From: Fusarium oxysporum f. sp. lycopersici 4287 | Taxonomy: Eukaryota > Ascomycota > Sordariomycetes > Hypocreales > Nectriaceae | Reading direction: 5' to 3' | DNA length: 64,000 nt | Assembly (NCBI RefSeq): GCF_000149955.1 | Contig: NC_030991.1 | Coordinates: forward strand, 690,865-754,864 | The notes under the pieces: model-generated | What the model saw: only the letters and a program-made list of their open reading frames with translations | Databases searched by the model: none | What the model was told of the DNA's origin: nothing | Shown here: positions 20,786 to 32,340 of the stretch, piece by piece | How the letters are laid out: every line of letters starts with the position of its first letter | How positions within the stretch are numbered: the first letter of the stretch is position 1 | Made by a program: the position numbers and the translations under genes

Positions 20786-22960
20786 CCATGCAGTACCCAC
20801 CTACCAATAAGCAAAAAAAATATTTCCCCATACAAAATGCCAGTACTTTGTCAAAAGAAAAGATAGTTTCATGAGAGAATGCCTGTTGTCTTAGTAATTG
20901 CATGGAATTAAATATTATAACATTGCTTCTTCAGTGACGCATGCGGCATGGTCGCACGGCACTAATGTGAAATGTCTCAAAATGCCCCCCTCGTGAACCA
21001 GCCTCCCCGAAGCTTCGTCCAGAATTTTCTCTTTCTCATCTTTCCTTCATCGCCTCAAACATGCATCAATTATCTTATACGGAGGGGGATGTTATCCAGG
21101 CTATGCTAGATGCCACAGAGAATGGCCTCTCCCAGAACCAGGCTGCCCAGAAGAATGGCGTGCCTCAAACCACTCTCTCTGACAGGTTAAGAGGCCTACC
21201 GTCAAGGTCCGAGATCACCCAACCTGCTCAACTTTTATCCATATCGCAGGAGTCCAGATTAGTCACCTGGATACTTCGACAAGAGGCCTTGGGCTATGCT
21301 CCTTCCCACAGTCAAGTTCGCGCCACCGTCGCTGCCCACTTGAGACAGCAGGGCCGGGAAAGGCATATCGGTGTACACTGGCTAGCCAGGTTCATCAAAC
21401 GCCATCCCGATATCAAGACGAAGGTGGGAAAACGCCAGGAAGCTGCGAGGTTCAATTCTTTTACCCCAATGGCCGTCAATTGGTACTTTGGTATCCGGGA
21501 GAGCGAATATGGCTGGATCAAACCGGAGAACACGGTTAATGTTGACGAGGGCGGTATCATGGCTGGTTTTGGTCAGTATTGATCACTCTTGCTACAAACC
21601 TCACTAATCCACTAAAAAACTAGGCTTGGATTCCTTGGTTATTGGCAGTAGCGATCCCAGGAGGAAGGCCTTCCTTAAGGGCTCGCAGTCCCGCACTTGG
21701 ACTACCTTTATCGAAGCCGTCACCGCAGATGGTCATCTTCTGAAGCCGGGGATTATCTTCAAAGGTAAAGAGCTTCAGCAACAGTGGTTTATCGACGAGC
21801 TCCGGGGGATCGCCGACTGGTATTATATCACGTCCGACAATGGCTGGACGGACAACCATATCGCAGTCGAGTGGCTCAAGGAGGTCTATCTGCCTCAAAC
21901 GCAACCGGCGGATGAGTCTGATGCAAGGCTCATCATATTAGATGGCCATGGAAGCCATGTATCTGTGAGTATCTACCTGTTCTAGATCAGAAATGCCGCT
22001 GACGGCGCTGACTGAAAATCCAGGATGAGTGGATGGCTACGTGTTTTTTGAACAACGTATATTGCTGTTACCTGCCTGCACACTGCTCTCATGGGCTGCA
22101 GCCGCTGGATAATGGCGTCTTTAATGTATCCAAGGCTGCCTACCGAAAAGAACTGCAGAAACTCGCCAGCCTGACCGATTCTGCGCCGGTAGACAAGGTC
22201 AACTTCATCAAGGCCTATGCCAAGGCCAGGGAAGTGGGTATGACGAAGAAAAATATATTTTCAGGCTGGAGAGTGACTGGAAACTGGTCGATTTCACGGC
22301 GGAAAGCGCTCATACATCCTGAAATTCAGCCAGACAAGAAGGAAGCGACGCCCGGGTCGGACGGCCACCGAGACGGGCAAGTCGACTCTGATAATACGCC
22401 AAAGACCAGCCGCCACATCCGAGATATGGGGAAGAACAAGAGCCCGTCAACAAGAAGGCGCTATTCTGTGATATTGAAAGGGTTTGAAGCTCAAGAGTCA
22501 AAGATCGCCTCTCTGAGCACCAGAATAGCCAGTCTGGAGTAGGAAGTTGGCCGGTTGAGCAGAGGCAAGAAGAGGAAGGCGATACCGAATCCCAACAAAA
22601 GATTCATGACATTAGCAGAAGCTCTGGTAACTGGTGAGACTATTTCCAAGGCAAACGAAGCAATTGAAGAGGCGGATGCTGTTGAGGATGTAATCGAGGT
22701 AGGAGGGATGGAAGAAGTTGAGAGTTCAAATTCGGAGGAGGAAGAATTAGGTGTGGTACGCACACGCGCAGGGCGTGGAGTCAAAATACCGAGAAAATAT
22801 CAAAATCCATTTCATTCTAAAACGAAATTCGAAAATCATTTCACGGGTTGTATTTTTGGTGAATTTTCAACATATGGTTGAAAAATAGCATTTTGTATGG
22901 GGGAATTTCCTTTTTGCTGTACGGTAGGTGGGTACGTACGGCAGGTGGGTACTGCATGGG
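20786..22960 (+). mobile_element. Second pogo-like DNA transposon, complete ends
   Basis: The left end starts CCATGCAGTACCCACCTACC after a TA (20784-20785). The right end is its imperfect inverse, finishing ...ACTGCATGGG before TA (22961-22962). The TIRs are about 55-75 bp with a small duplication (GGTAGGTGGGTAC repeated) on the right. The element carries one intron-containing transposase gene. The broken copy at 30645-31590 ends in the same TIR followed by TA. Confidence 0.88.
21061..22881 (+). CDS. pogo-like (DDE_1) transposase with two introns and one in-frame TAG
   Basis: Exons 21061-21571, 21624-21964 and 22024-22881, with introns GTCAGT...CTAG (52 nt) and GTGAGT...CCAG (59 nt). The protein has a psq-type helix-turn-helix (ENGLSQNQAAQKNGVPQTTL), a CENP-B-like DNA-binding half (IGVHWLARFIKRHPDI) and the catalytic Asp residues in NVDEGGIMAGFG, LIILDGHGSH and LQPLDNGVF. 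The tail is coiled-coil-like and acidic. A TAG at 22540-22542 lies in the coiled coil (SLE*EVGRL). The relative at 30178-30651 reads Glu there. About 110 residues follow the stop. All catalytic parts precede it, so the shortened protein might still work. Confidence 0.85.
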
Positions 22961-24065
22961 TATAGAAAGTGTCAAGGTGAGTGGACAAGGCGTTGGACAA
23001 GGGCCTTCTGCTCAAGGGTCTCGCAACGGAGACGTAGCACTGCATGGATTTGAGCGTTATGGGCGTGGTTTCAACCTGCCAGGCAAGCAACAGCAGACCA
23101 AGATTTTTCGCATGTAGCGCTTCTTCCTTATACCATGTCCCCTACCAAAGTTCTTTCACGTACATACGCAAATAGTGCCGGAATTTGCTTAGTGACCTGT
23201 TCTTCTCTAAATACTAATCGCAGGTAACGACGCTTTCAGCATATCGCAAGCTAGGCACTCCAACCTTCCCTCTTATCCGTTCCGAGGCAAGCTCTTTTTT
23301 AGTCGGTGATCGTGGATTCTATCATCAGTGGAGAAGAGATGTAAGAAGCGAAGTGTGGGGTAGATGATGATGATGTGGGGTTGCGGGTTGCGGGTTTCAT
23401 GGACGCCGAATCCACCGAGCTATAGGTCTAGCACATAAATGGGTTCGAGTTTGTCATGCTTATCTATCTAAGGTTAAGAACCATAAGTTCTCATTCCTAA
23501 AAGCAAAATGGATATCGAATTTACCAAAGTTTTGTCAAAATTGATATGCATCAGCAACAGCAAAGAGCCAGTAAGCTCATGGCGGGTGAAGGCGGGGGCT
23601 CGGGTGATTTGGTTTGAACCCAGTAATTGTACATACCTACAGTATTGAACACTGACAGCTTCCTCTCAATAACGAACGTGAGCGATTGAGACGGAGACAA
23701 AAATGGAGGAATGGGCCTTATCAAATGTTGAAATGGTTTTACGAGATGACAAGTTGCGAAGTATCATCGTTTCAAAGCAGAGAGAGCTGTCGCGATCTAA
23801 TTCCCATCCCATCTTGGAAACCCACCGCGCCGCGATCCGTTATCCGCACCCGGTCGCTTACTTAAAATGTTACTCCTCGCCACCAACGCGCTAGTCTCTT
23901 TGGCATATAGATTCTCCAATAGGGTAAGTATCACCCAGCAAGGGGATAAAATACACATGCCAGGATGCTGATTGGTGCGGGGTACCCGGCCTCCAGGTCA
24001 GAAAGTTAGTCCCAAACCTGACTCTTTAGTCTGAAAACCTAAATGGCAACTATCCGCGATATCGT
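22961..24065. other. Gene-less region upstream of the permease
   Basis: No coding region is supported. It includes GATGAT and TTGCGGG short repeats near 23345-23395. The distal part of the permease promoter is probably within it. Confidence 0.4.
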
Positions 24066-24190
24066 CTATCTACCCCAGATAATGATTCATTTACCCCAGG
24101 ATCCAGATAGGTGGGCCCACATCAGGGGAAGCCAGCATGAGACATGACCTGACAAACATACGTGGCCGGGAGGATCGACAGGTATATAAA
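24066..24190 (+). promoter_or_regulatory. Permease promoter: GATA-factor sites and TATA box
   Basis: Three HGATAR sites occur within 45 bases (CTATCT at 24066-24071, AGATAA at 24077-24082, AGATAG at 24105-24110). A TATATAAA box at 24183-24190 lies 66 bases before the start codon. Clustered GATA sites upstream of an amino-acid permease fit control by the nitrogen regulator AreA/NIT2. That regulatory role is inferred, not shown. Confidence 0.6.
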
Positions 24191-24255
24191 CAACCTGCGG
24201 CCCCTTGCAGATGTCTATTCTGATTGCATACTCAACAACAACCCATCCTTTCATC

Positions 24256-25795
24256 ATGACAAGTCATACAGAGACAAAACACGACCCTGAAGGCATCACC
24301 GACGCCCCTTCACAAGTCGGCGAAGTCCTCGAACATAAACCGATCGAACACGATGCTGTATTCGGAGAGATCACCGAAGACGGACCGAATTATCGCAATG
24401 TTGGATGGATTGGTACAACTGCTTTGATGATGAAGACTCAAATTGGTCTTGGAGTTTTATCCATGCCACTTGTCTTCGATACCCTTGGTCTCATACCTGG
24501 TATCATTCTTCTAATCGTTATTGCTGGTATTACAACTTGGTCAGATTACATCGTTGGCGATTTCAAGCTGCGCCATCGTCACGTCTACGGTATTGACGAC
24601 GTTGGCAAAATGCTATTCGGTCGTATTGGCTACGAGCTCTTTGGGGCTATGTATGCTCTGTGTAGGCACTTCTTCATTACTCTTTAATGTTTGCTAATAT
24701 CGCCTAGACTTTACGTTTGTAGCCGGGTCAGCCATGCTTAGCATCTCAGTTGCTTTGAACGCACTCTCAGAGCATGGAGCTTGTACAGCCATCTTCGTCG
24801 CAGTAGCTGCTGTTGTTTCCTTCTGCTTGTCGAGCATTCAGACTCTGGGCCGTATCAGCTGGATCGCCTGGGTAGGTGCGTCCTGCATCATCACCTCAGG
24901 TAAGTACTTGACAGCCTTTTACGCACCTAAGCTAACAAGTTTTAAGTGTTTGTCTGCGCTATTGCAGTTGGACTCCAGGATCGACCTGCCGCAGCACCCA
25001 AAGACCTCGGCGAATGGAAGTCCGACTATAAGATTTTTGGCAACCCCAGCTTTACCGATGCCATCTCGGCCTGTTCGACCCTTGTTTTTACGTATGCTGG
25101 CACTCCCGCGTTTTTTAACATTGTGTCGGAAATGCGCGACCCTAAGCTGTACACTCGAGCCTTGACCGTGTGTCAGGCTACAGTAACAGTGGTGTATATC
25201 ATTGTGGCAACTATTATCTACTACTTCTGTGGATCTTACGTCGCTTCTCCTGCCCTTGGGTCTGCTGGACCTTTGATCAAGAAGGTTGGCTATGGTATTG
25301 CTCTGCCGGGCTTGTTGGGTTCTGCAATTCTTCTTTCTCACGTAAGTTCCCCGCTCCCTTCGACACCGCAGCTGACCTAACCTCCTATAGCTGCCTGCCA
25401 AGCACATCTTCATCCGAATCCTTCGTGGATCTAATCACCTTACCGCGAACACCACTATTCACTGGGCTACTTGGCTTGGATCTACCATGACTGTCTGCCT
25501 TGTAGCCTACATCATCGCCAGCGGTATCCCTGTTTTTGGTGGCCTGGTCTCTCTAATCGGTGCTCTCTTCGGCACCTTCTTGTCCTTGCAACCAATGGGA
25601 TGCATGTGGCTCTATGATCACTGGAAGGAAGAGCGAACTACAAACTGGTACTGCATGGTTGCCTGGAGTGTCTTTGTTATTGTGGCTGGCACTTTCTTGA
25701 TGGTTGCGGGAACTTATGGGTCTATCGTGGGCATCATCAATTCTCCTGATAGAACAGGTGCTTGGTCATGTGTCGATAACTCTAACTCGACCTAA
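24256..25795 (+). CDS. Amino-acid permease, AAAP family (Mtr/neutral amino acid type)
   Basis: Four exons (24256-24661, 24708-24899, 24947-25341, 25391-25795) joined by introns of 46, 47 and 49 nt give an uninterrupted 465-aa protein. I chose the ATG in CATCATGACA over an upstream in-frame one because the upstream codons look like leader sequence. The cytoplasmic N-terminus has about 45 residues. The first transmembrane region has MMKTQIGLGVLSMPLVFDTLG, a hallmark of AAAP (PF01490) transporters, and about 11 helices follow. The best comparison is fungal Mtr/N-type neutral and aromatic amino-acid permeases of the plasma membrane. Coding sequence and splice sites are intact. Confidence 0.9.
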
Positions 25796-26204
25796 GGGCA
25801 GAAGACGCAAGCCGTGTCTTGGAATCGTAGGAAGACAATAAGTACCATACATAATATTTTGGAGTAGTGTAAAGATAGTTGCATCAATGTTGAAGATCAT
25901 CATGGTCAAGTCTGATGTTTTTCCCTGCGGCATTCGTTGAGTGGCGTTTGCATCCCTGGCTGCATTACCCGTTGACTCATGCTGTGGGGCGAGGCGAGCC
26001 AACTAAGCAAGCTCAGTTCGGCCCAAACGGGTGGGACAACCCCTCACAGCCAGTTGTCACGAATTTCATCGATTTTATATGTGATTTCCACTCAAATCTA
26101 GGCGCCAATTAGTGAAAAAGCACCAATTTATGTCCAAGTACATTACGCTGTCAGATCCTAACCTCCAAGCTGCTCAGGTAGTTGTTCTTTCACGCCAACG
26201 ACTC
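25796..26204. other. Intergenic spacer
   Basis: This is the permease 3' flank followed by sequence without a recognisable gene. Confidence 0.4.
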
Positions 26205-27098
26205 TAAAAGGGCTTATCTCATGATGCTTCCAACGCGCCAAAGAAGGCTCTCTCTCTCCACGATGCTGAACGACGATATCCCGGCTCTAAGAAGTCATCT
26301 ATCGCTCGGATCGTCAAGCGGCTTGAAGATGCAAATACCTTTGATTATGAGCTCGTTATTCAGCCAAATATCGGCCGGCCGTGACTTCTTTCGGATGATG
26401 AAGATGAAGCTATCGTGAGCTTCATTATTTAGATGCAGAAGTCTGGTCTTCCGGTTTCCAAAGGCGAAATTGTGGATGCAGTTAACACCATAAGAAGCCG
26501 CCGTGATCCTGACACCGAACTGGTTGAGAAGATGTGATACAAGCGCTTCCATGATGATCATCCTGAGCTTGGTACCTCGATATTGAAGGTGAAGGAAGCA
26601 GCGCGCTATGAGTATGAGGAAGTCGGCGTGGAGGAGACGAAGCAGTGGCTCAAGCGGCTCGATGAGGTTATCACGAGATACGGAATCGGCACCTCGGAAA
26701 TTTAAAATGCTGATCAAGCAGGTATTAGAGTCGGAACACTGCGAGAGAGGATACAATGCCTCGTTGTATGTAATAAGAAGACTGGAACAGAGGTATAATC
26801 CCCTAATGATTGAGAGACTTGTGCCGTGATCGGTACGGGCAACGCCGCCGGAGAAACCACTCCGCCGTGGCTTATCTTCAAAGCCTTTCCAACGCTCGAG
26901 TGGGCGAATATCGAAGGAGATCTCGAGATGCGGTTTGCACAGTCGGATACGGCATTCTCGTATAGCGATATAACGCTCGAGTGGGCGAGAGACTTTAACC
27001 AGAAGTCTTGGGAGAAATCTGCGGCGGTTCAACATTGTCAGCTGGATTAGGACGTTTTTGCTGTCGAGGCGCAGTCCTTGAGAACGAGCCTGACACAA
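26205..27098 (+). pseudogene. Decayed pogo-like transposase, several nonsense codons
   Basis: One frame reads with similarity from helix-turn-helix type sequence (SSIARIVKRLEDANTFDYEL) through KGEIVDAVNTI and YKRFHDDHPELGTSILK to NADQAGIRVG (first catalytic Asp region) and PPWLIFKAFPTLEW. It is cut by TGA, TAG, TGA and TAA codons. Several sit where TGG is expected, for example ATT TAA AAT before the NADQAG motif and AAG ATG TGA before YKRF. That is a G-to-A pattern of RIP. No terminal repeats were found. It is a different family from the two other pogo-like elements of the window. Confidence 0.7.
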
Positions 27099-28567
27099 TA
27101 GGGTCAGGGTCTAATGGGCGTGTTCTGGGACATCAAATACGCTGTGATAATGGATGTGCCGTAATAATGCGTATACTGTGATACTGAGCGTATTATGCCA
27201 GGGACTATACTATGATATCATGTGCTGTCCTAAAAGCAGGCCCAGGACACAAGTACTATCTCATAATCTAGGTTGGTATACTGCGAGGCTCCGAACTGGG
27301 GCCTGTTGTGTTGTAGTCGGATTGACAGTCAATTCAGTGGCCCAAAGGGTTGATTGAAGGGGAAACAGTTCACCTATGGATGAATTTGTCATATACTTAT
27401 GTAGTTATTGAGCTAATCTGGTCAGAGCAACTCAAGGTACGGCAAATCGATTGCGGGGTGTTTATACATGCAGGAGCCTTACGTTGGGCTTCTGGCCACT
27501 GGAATGAAGTTCTGGTCAATACAGCTGTCATGTGACAGGTATTGAGGTAGATACCCATATCCTTGTACACTATCTGGGTATGGTCTAGGAGATTAAGCAA
27601 TCTGTTAAGATACCGCCATTCTGAGAGAAAAGATCTACCTTTGTCAGAATTTGGTCGGCGATTAAGCTCCCTGCCCCTGTTTCGTCCCCATTTCGCCATT
27701 CTGGTGACAGGCCAGAATGAGGTCCCTAGAAAAGCGTTCCGCTGAAACCATCGCGTTTTGAACCAACAGGAAGAAGGATCTTGATTGGGCTCTAAACCTT
27801 AGCATGCGGAAGGAGGGCAATGGGAAGGCTCATCTGCGCAATACAGTAAACACACCAGAATACATAAGCCAGCCTACGACATACGCTCGTACAAGCGAAT
27901 TGGCGAGAGCTCGCGTCGGTGCTTCTGAGTCAACAGCTCGTTATAGCACTTAAAGGATGTTGTCAGGATCCTCACGCACATTATGTAGCCTAGCAATGGT
28001 CTTGTCGCAGCCTTTATAACGAGTAACGGTGTACCACTTTTCGGTTGCCTACTCAAGTTGTCATTGTAGAGCCACCCATGTCTGATAACATTCCAGTGGT
28101 AGTGATTGGAGCTATTCCTTCTTCTGATAGAACGGGCACAGGCTCTCTCCTACTGACGTCTCCAGTACCCTAGAATCAGACCATGTTTTTTTTTAACGTC
28201 TCACCCATTTGTCTCACCTGAGAGCTATTGATGCGCAAGGTCGCACAGGTCGCTTGATTGAAAATGACATATCATAATTGCAAGCTATTTGAGTTTCTGG
28301 CAGGAATGTAAGTGCGATGTGTTATTGTATGCGGACCGCCTTTCCTCTCCATGTTCTTTGTGATGGAAATCAATCTCTTTCCCAGATTGAACGAAAGGGT
28401 GAACATAATGATCGTCCCAGCAGTTTTACTTGTATCTTCAAGAAGCCTTTCCGGACGCTGCACCACCTGCTTGTCACGTCTGTTCGCTCGTTGTAAAAGG
28501 TTAATGGTTATTAGTGAGCGTTTCAGTGGAGCTTGGTGGCTCAACCATCAATGGTTACGCGTCATTG
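27099..28567. other. 1.5-kb gene-less region
   Basis: No gene found. A palindromic GTCATGTGACAGGTA motif near 27527-27541 resembles one at 17747-17762 just upstream of the piggyBac relic and may be another transposon remnant. The right part borders the truncated GH31 gene. Confidence 0.35.
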
Positions 28568-29293
28568 TTAGAATCCAAACCCACACTCGGGCATCAGCGG
28601 ACCACTTCCAGTCATACCAGCGTAGGCTCCCAAGATCTCAGAAGATGTGTCACCCGCAACGATCCAATAGTCCATGACCTTGGCGGCGTAGGCTTCAAAC
28701 GTAGTGACGTTCTTGCCGAATACAGCTCGTCCAACAGCCGGGTTGTTCCAAAGAAATCCGTATCCCAACGATGACAATACAAATGGGACACTGGCCTGCG
28801 AGTTGAGGTAAGCCAACTCAAGACTGTGGCCCTTCAGATCAAGCCATAGCTGGTGGTCCTGGCCCATGCCAAAGACCTTTTCTGCCGGGTCAAGGCTCTC
28901 CAAGCGAACAGTTAGATGGTAGTTCTCGGTGCCTGGGATTGTCTGGAACTTGCGAGCCTCGACTTCCAGTGCGCTGCACTTGGGTTCTAGGAGGTCTCGA
29001 CGATTGCGCGCATACTCCTTCAACAGTACTTGGCCCTTGGCATTTTCGACAATGATTTTGCCGAGCTTCGAGATGCGGGCCGTGATCTTGCCGTTGGTGA
29101 GGGTCGCCTCGTTCTCAGTGATAATAATCTTTGTACCGACTGACCTTGGCTCAGCGTCGAGTGCCCAGTTGCCAGCAGACATGGTGTTCGCTCTGGTGGC
29201 TCGCACTCGAACCGCGTTAGAGCCCCACGGATGGATGAACACCTTTTCAACATCATTGTAATAGACGAGAAAGCTGGTTTGCTTTAAGAACAT
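28568..29293 (-). pseudogene. GH31 alpha-glycosidase, N-terminal fragment only
   Basis: Minus strand, ATG at 29291-29293. The 241 residues match the N-terminal beta-sandwich of GH31 enzymes (alpha-glucosidase/alpha-xylosidase): FIHPWGSNAVRVRAT, then VFGMGQDHQLWLDLKG, SSLGYGFLWNNPAVGR, and the entry to the catalytic barrel TGSGPLMPECGFGF. It then stops at TAA exactly where the barrel should begin. Neither the nucleophile nor the acid/base Asp is present, and normal proteins are 650-900 aa. The break is a clean truncation at 28567, with nothing related downstream, so a deletion or rearrangement removed the 3' two thirds. The remaining frame has no other lesion, suggesting recent loss. Confidence 0.85.
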
Positions 29294-29559
29294 CGTTGCA
29301 ACTTAGCTTGTATCAGACTGTGCCTTCGGATAGCGCGTTGTGCCAGATTGTCTCGGCTATCGTACGATGGAAATCGCTCCCGTTTTTCGTGTTGTTCACT
29401 GCTGAGTAGACATAACGTGCTGAAATGAATAATGACTTCGTTCCCCCTCATACCGCCGGAAAATCGATTGGTTCCCTACTCCCCACTTTCACTGGAGCCT
29501 TCCTTGGTGGATCATTCAAGGAATGTCTCACTTTTATACGGATAACATCCATTCAATTG
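29294..29559. other. Spacer between GH31 fragment and piggyBac relic
   Basis: No feature identified. It may hold the former GH31 promoter. Confidence 0.3.
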
Positions 29560-30002
29560 TGGAGGAGCTCCGGCAGGTACCCCGCCCCACACTATCCCTG
29601 TCAATGGCGAGGTACCTTAGAGATACCACACGACACGTCATTGAGCAAGACAGTCCAACCTCCAATACAAGCCAATCTTAATCAGACAATGACTTCCCAA
29701 TTACCACCTATTGAGGCACTTAACGCGTGTGATGATAGTAGTTTTATCAATGAAGATAACAGCCGTCAAGAGCACTCGGGTGATAGCACTCGGCGACAGA
29801 CTTTTCCAGTTGCCGATGACCGAGGCTTCAATTTTCATCCCTTCGAGGTGCCGCGATAGGAACTTCTCGTCAACGAGCTGCCCCAGAGCCCATTGTCACT
29901 TTTCCAACACTTCATACCCATTTCTATAGTAAAAGAATGGGTTAAATACACCAATGATTGGGTTACTAGCCTTATCCAACGCGGCGTTGTCGACAGTCAA
30001 GA
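29560..30002 (+). pseudogene. piggyBac-like transposase, N-terminal relic
   Basis: ATG at 29689. The first 60 residues (NACDDSSFINEDNSRQEHSG, RGFNFHPFEV) closely resemble the transposase at 17780. A TAG follows at about 29857, after which the frame continues as LPQSPLSLFQHFIPISIVKE to VDSQD. The upstream leader from 29560 is also similar to 17690-17779. Similarity ends exactly at the copia-type LTR at 30003. Confidence 0.75.
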
Positions 30003-30157
30003 TGTCGCAGGGTAGGCATTAGTAATCTAGCTATATGCTTTAAGTAACTGTGCGGGATGGAATACCCCGCACAAGAGACAACTTAAAAAAAACAATCAAC
30101 ACATTTGCTGCTGCTCATCATATTCACTCTAACCCTTTAAGCACGCTCAGTGCGACA
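30003..30157 (+). repeat. Solo LTR of the copia family, diverged
   Basis: It begins TGTCGCAGG and ends CAGTGCGACA. The last about 45 bases (CTGCTCATCATA..., CTAACCCTTTAAGCACGCTC) are nearly the same as the LTRs at 52329 and 57761, while the middle is shorter (155 versus 177 bp). The flanking pentamers differ (CAAGA left, CCAAG right), so there is no target duplication. Confidence 0.85.
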
Positions 30158-30640
30158 CCAAGGCTCGCCGAGTTGGAATGACTAAGAAGAACATACTGTC
30201 AGACTGGAGGGTCACTGGCAACTGGCCGATTTCGCGTTCCAAAGCGCTGCGACACCCTGAAATCCAACAGGACAGGCCAAACAGTGAACCAAGAGTGACT
30301 CCTGAACCTAGGCCGTATCTTGGCTCGGACGATACTCCACAGACGAGCCGTCAAATTCGTGACCTTGGGTTGAACAAAACACCGAAGACGCGGAGACGGT
30401 ACAACGTGATAGCCAAGGGCTTTGAGGCTCAACAACAGACAGTAGCGGCGCATACGCAGAGGATTGCCAGCCTAGAGGAAGAATTGGCTCGGCTGAAGAG
30501 AGGGAAGGAGAGGAAGGCGGTACCGAATCCTAGCAGGCGTTTTATGACTCTCGGGGAGACTTTAGCTGTTGGAGAAGCCATACCTGAAGGGGAGACTCAA
30601 AATGAGTCTGTCGTGGTGGAATCTGTCTGTTCAGACGAGC
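30158..30640 (+). pseudogene. pogo-like transposase C-terminal fragment
   Basis: From the LTR boundary the sequence reads AKARRVG then MTKKNILSDWRVTGNWPISR, matching the C-terminal part of the transposase at 21061-22881 (MTKKNIFSGWRVTGNWSISR). It covers the coiled coil (RIASLEEELARLKRGKERKA) and the acidic tail. The N-terminal three quarters are absent on this strand. The open frame ends at 30651. Confidence 0.8.
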
Positions 30641-30644
30641 GAGA

Positions 30645-31590
30645 GTCATAATCAGAGACTAGCTCGGTCATTGAAAGTACCAATTGATGGCGGTCGGGGT
30701 AAAACAATTGAATCTAGACACCTCCTGGTGTTTGCCTATCTTTGTCTTTATGGATGGATACCGTTTCATGAACCTGGCTAGCCAATGTACACCGATGGGC
30801 TTTTCTCTTGTTGGAAAATCCGGGGATCCCCCTTCCCTTCAGGATTCAGACTGTTAGTCAGAAAGTCCTAGATTTAGAGTTCAAAGTCCTAGATGAAATC
30901 ATCTAGAGATATAAACCCGAGAAGAACTCTCATTTCAAAAATAAACAATCGAGTTTCATAAAATATATTTTCACTCAGCACTACTGCGCAATATAAACAA
31001 CATCCCTGCCTTGTTGTCGTAGGAGGACAGTGACGGTGGCGCGAACTTGACTATGAGAAGGGGCATAGCCTAAGGCAGCTTGTCGAAGTATCCAGGCAAC
31101 CATTCTGGACTCCTGAGACTTGGATAACAACTGGGTAGGATGGGTGACCTCAGACTTTGGTGGTACTCCTCTTAATCGGTCTGAGAGAGTCGGCTGAGGG
31201 ATGCCATGCTTTTGCCGGGCTTGGTTCTGGGAGGGGCTGTTATCGGTGACATCCAATATGGCTTCAATACGTCATCCTCTGTGTAACATTCTCGAGTCAT
31301 CCTTCAAGGCAATTATGGAAGATTGGTGTAGATAGAAAACCTAAAAGTCAAGGGGAGGACTGTTCGAAGATGAGGCATTGATGGGGATTTTACATTGGTG
31401 CCACATTACCATACCGCTCATACGACGCAGAAAAGAGTAGCATAATACGAAACAACATGAAACTCCCGTTGGGACACAGCTTGTTTCATGTAAATAACTT
31501 CAATCTTTGGCCAAGCACCGTTCAAGTGAAATTGGGCATGTTGTATGAGGAAATCTTTTTTTTGCTTATCGGTAGAGGGGTACTGCATGG
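30645..31590 (-). pseudogene. pogo-like element N-terminal fragment with TIR, inverted, split by an LTR
   Basis: On the minus strand the terminal repeat starts at 31590 (CCATGCAGTACC, then a TA at 31591-31592). The N-terminus follows (NSPSQNQARQKHGIPQPTLS; ESRMVAWILRQAALGYAPSH; LLRQQGRD). A solo LTR interrupts at 31002-30809. The coding trace then resumes with IGVHWLARF-type sequence and can be followed to about 30645 by comparison with 21061-21500. It then meets the C-terminal fragment in opposite orientation. Confidence 0.75.
30809..31002. repeat. Solo LTR (194 bp) inside the pogo-like fragment
   Basis: It begins TGTTGGAAAATCC and ends ATATAAACAACA (inverted TGTTG/CAACA). The flanks are TCTCT (30804-30808) and TCCCT (31003-31007), a 5-bp target duplication with one C/T difference. 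It contains AAAGTCCTAGAT repeats that also occur in the solo LTR at 61071. Confidence 0.7.
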
Positions 31591-32340
31591 TAGGTTCCCG
31601 TGCTACAATGACAAACCGTTGAGCTTGGAAGTGACTTGTCGCAGTAGATAAGTACATGATAGTGAGGCAGATCATATCCATCATTCGGGCTTCGTGAGGA
31701 CGGTGGTTGCTGAGCCGATACACGCGCCAAGGCAATCTAGATGTCACTGCAACTGATGGTGGAAGGCCGAACGGAAAGGAGGCAGGAAAGAGATTAAATG
31801 TAATGATCCAAGCTTATGTGCTCTGGGATATCTCCACTGATCTACACACATGCATCAGACTTGGACATATGAGGCATAAATTGAATCTTAGACGTTGAAG
31901 ATCAACATTGAGACTTACGGGGCCGCCGGCTTCCTCTCACAATGTTGCTTGGCCTAATCTGTATTTGGCTAAGTCGTGGGTGGAGTCCATCCATGCCCCG
32001 AATAAGGTAAGTCAGAAATGAGTCGTTTAATTCGCACCTGTCAGTTTTTCTCGGCGTAACATGAATCAGGGGCAGCGTCCACAACGTTCAAGATTTAAAT
32101 AAGGCAAGGATAATGGATAATTGGGCGAGCGAGAACTGCACGAATCAACTAAGCTAAAAAAACCCGCTATCGTATCTTACTAGATCCACCATGAGCCCTT
32201 CTTATTTGCGGCCTCGAACGCTTATCTCCGGAGCCCTCTATCCCTTTGAGTGCCACAACCCTTAGGCTGGGTCACGACAGGGATATAGAGCCAATCAAGG
32301 TAAATGAAACTAACGGTACTTTTCCACACATACTAATTTG

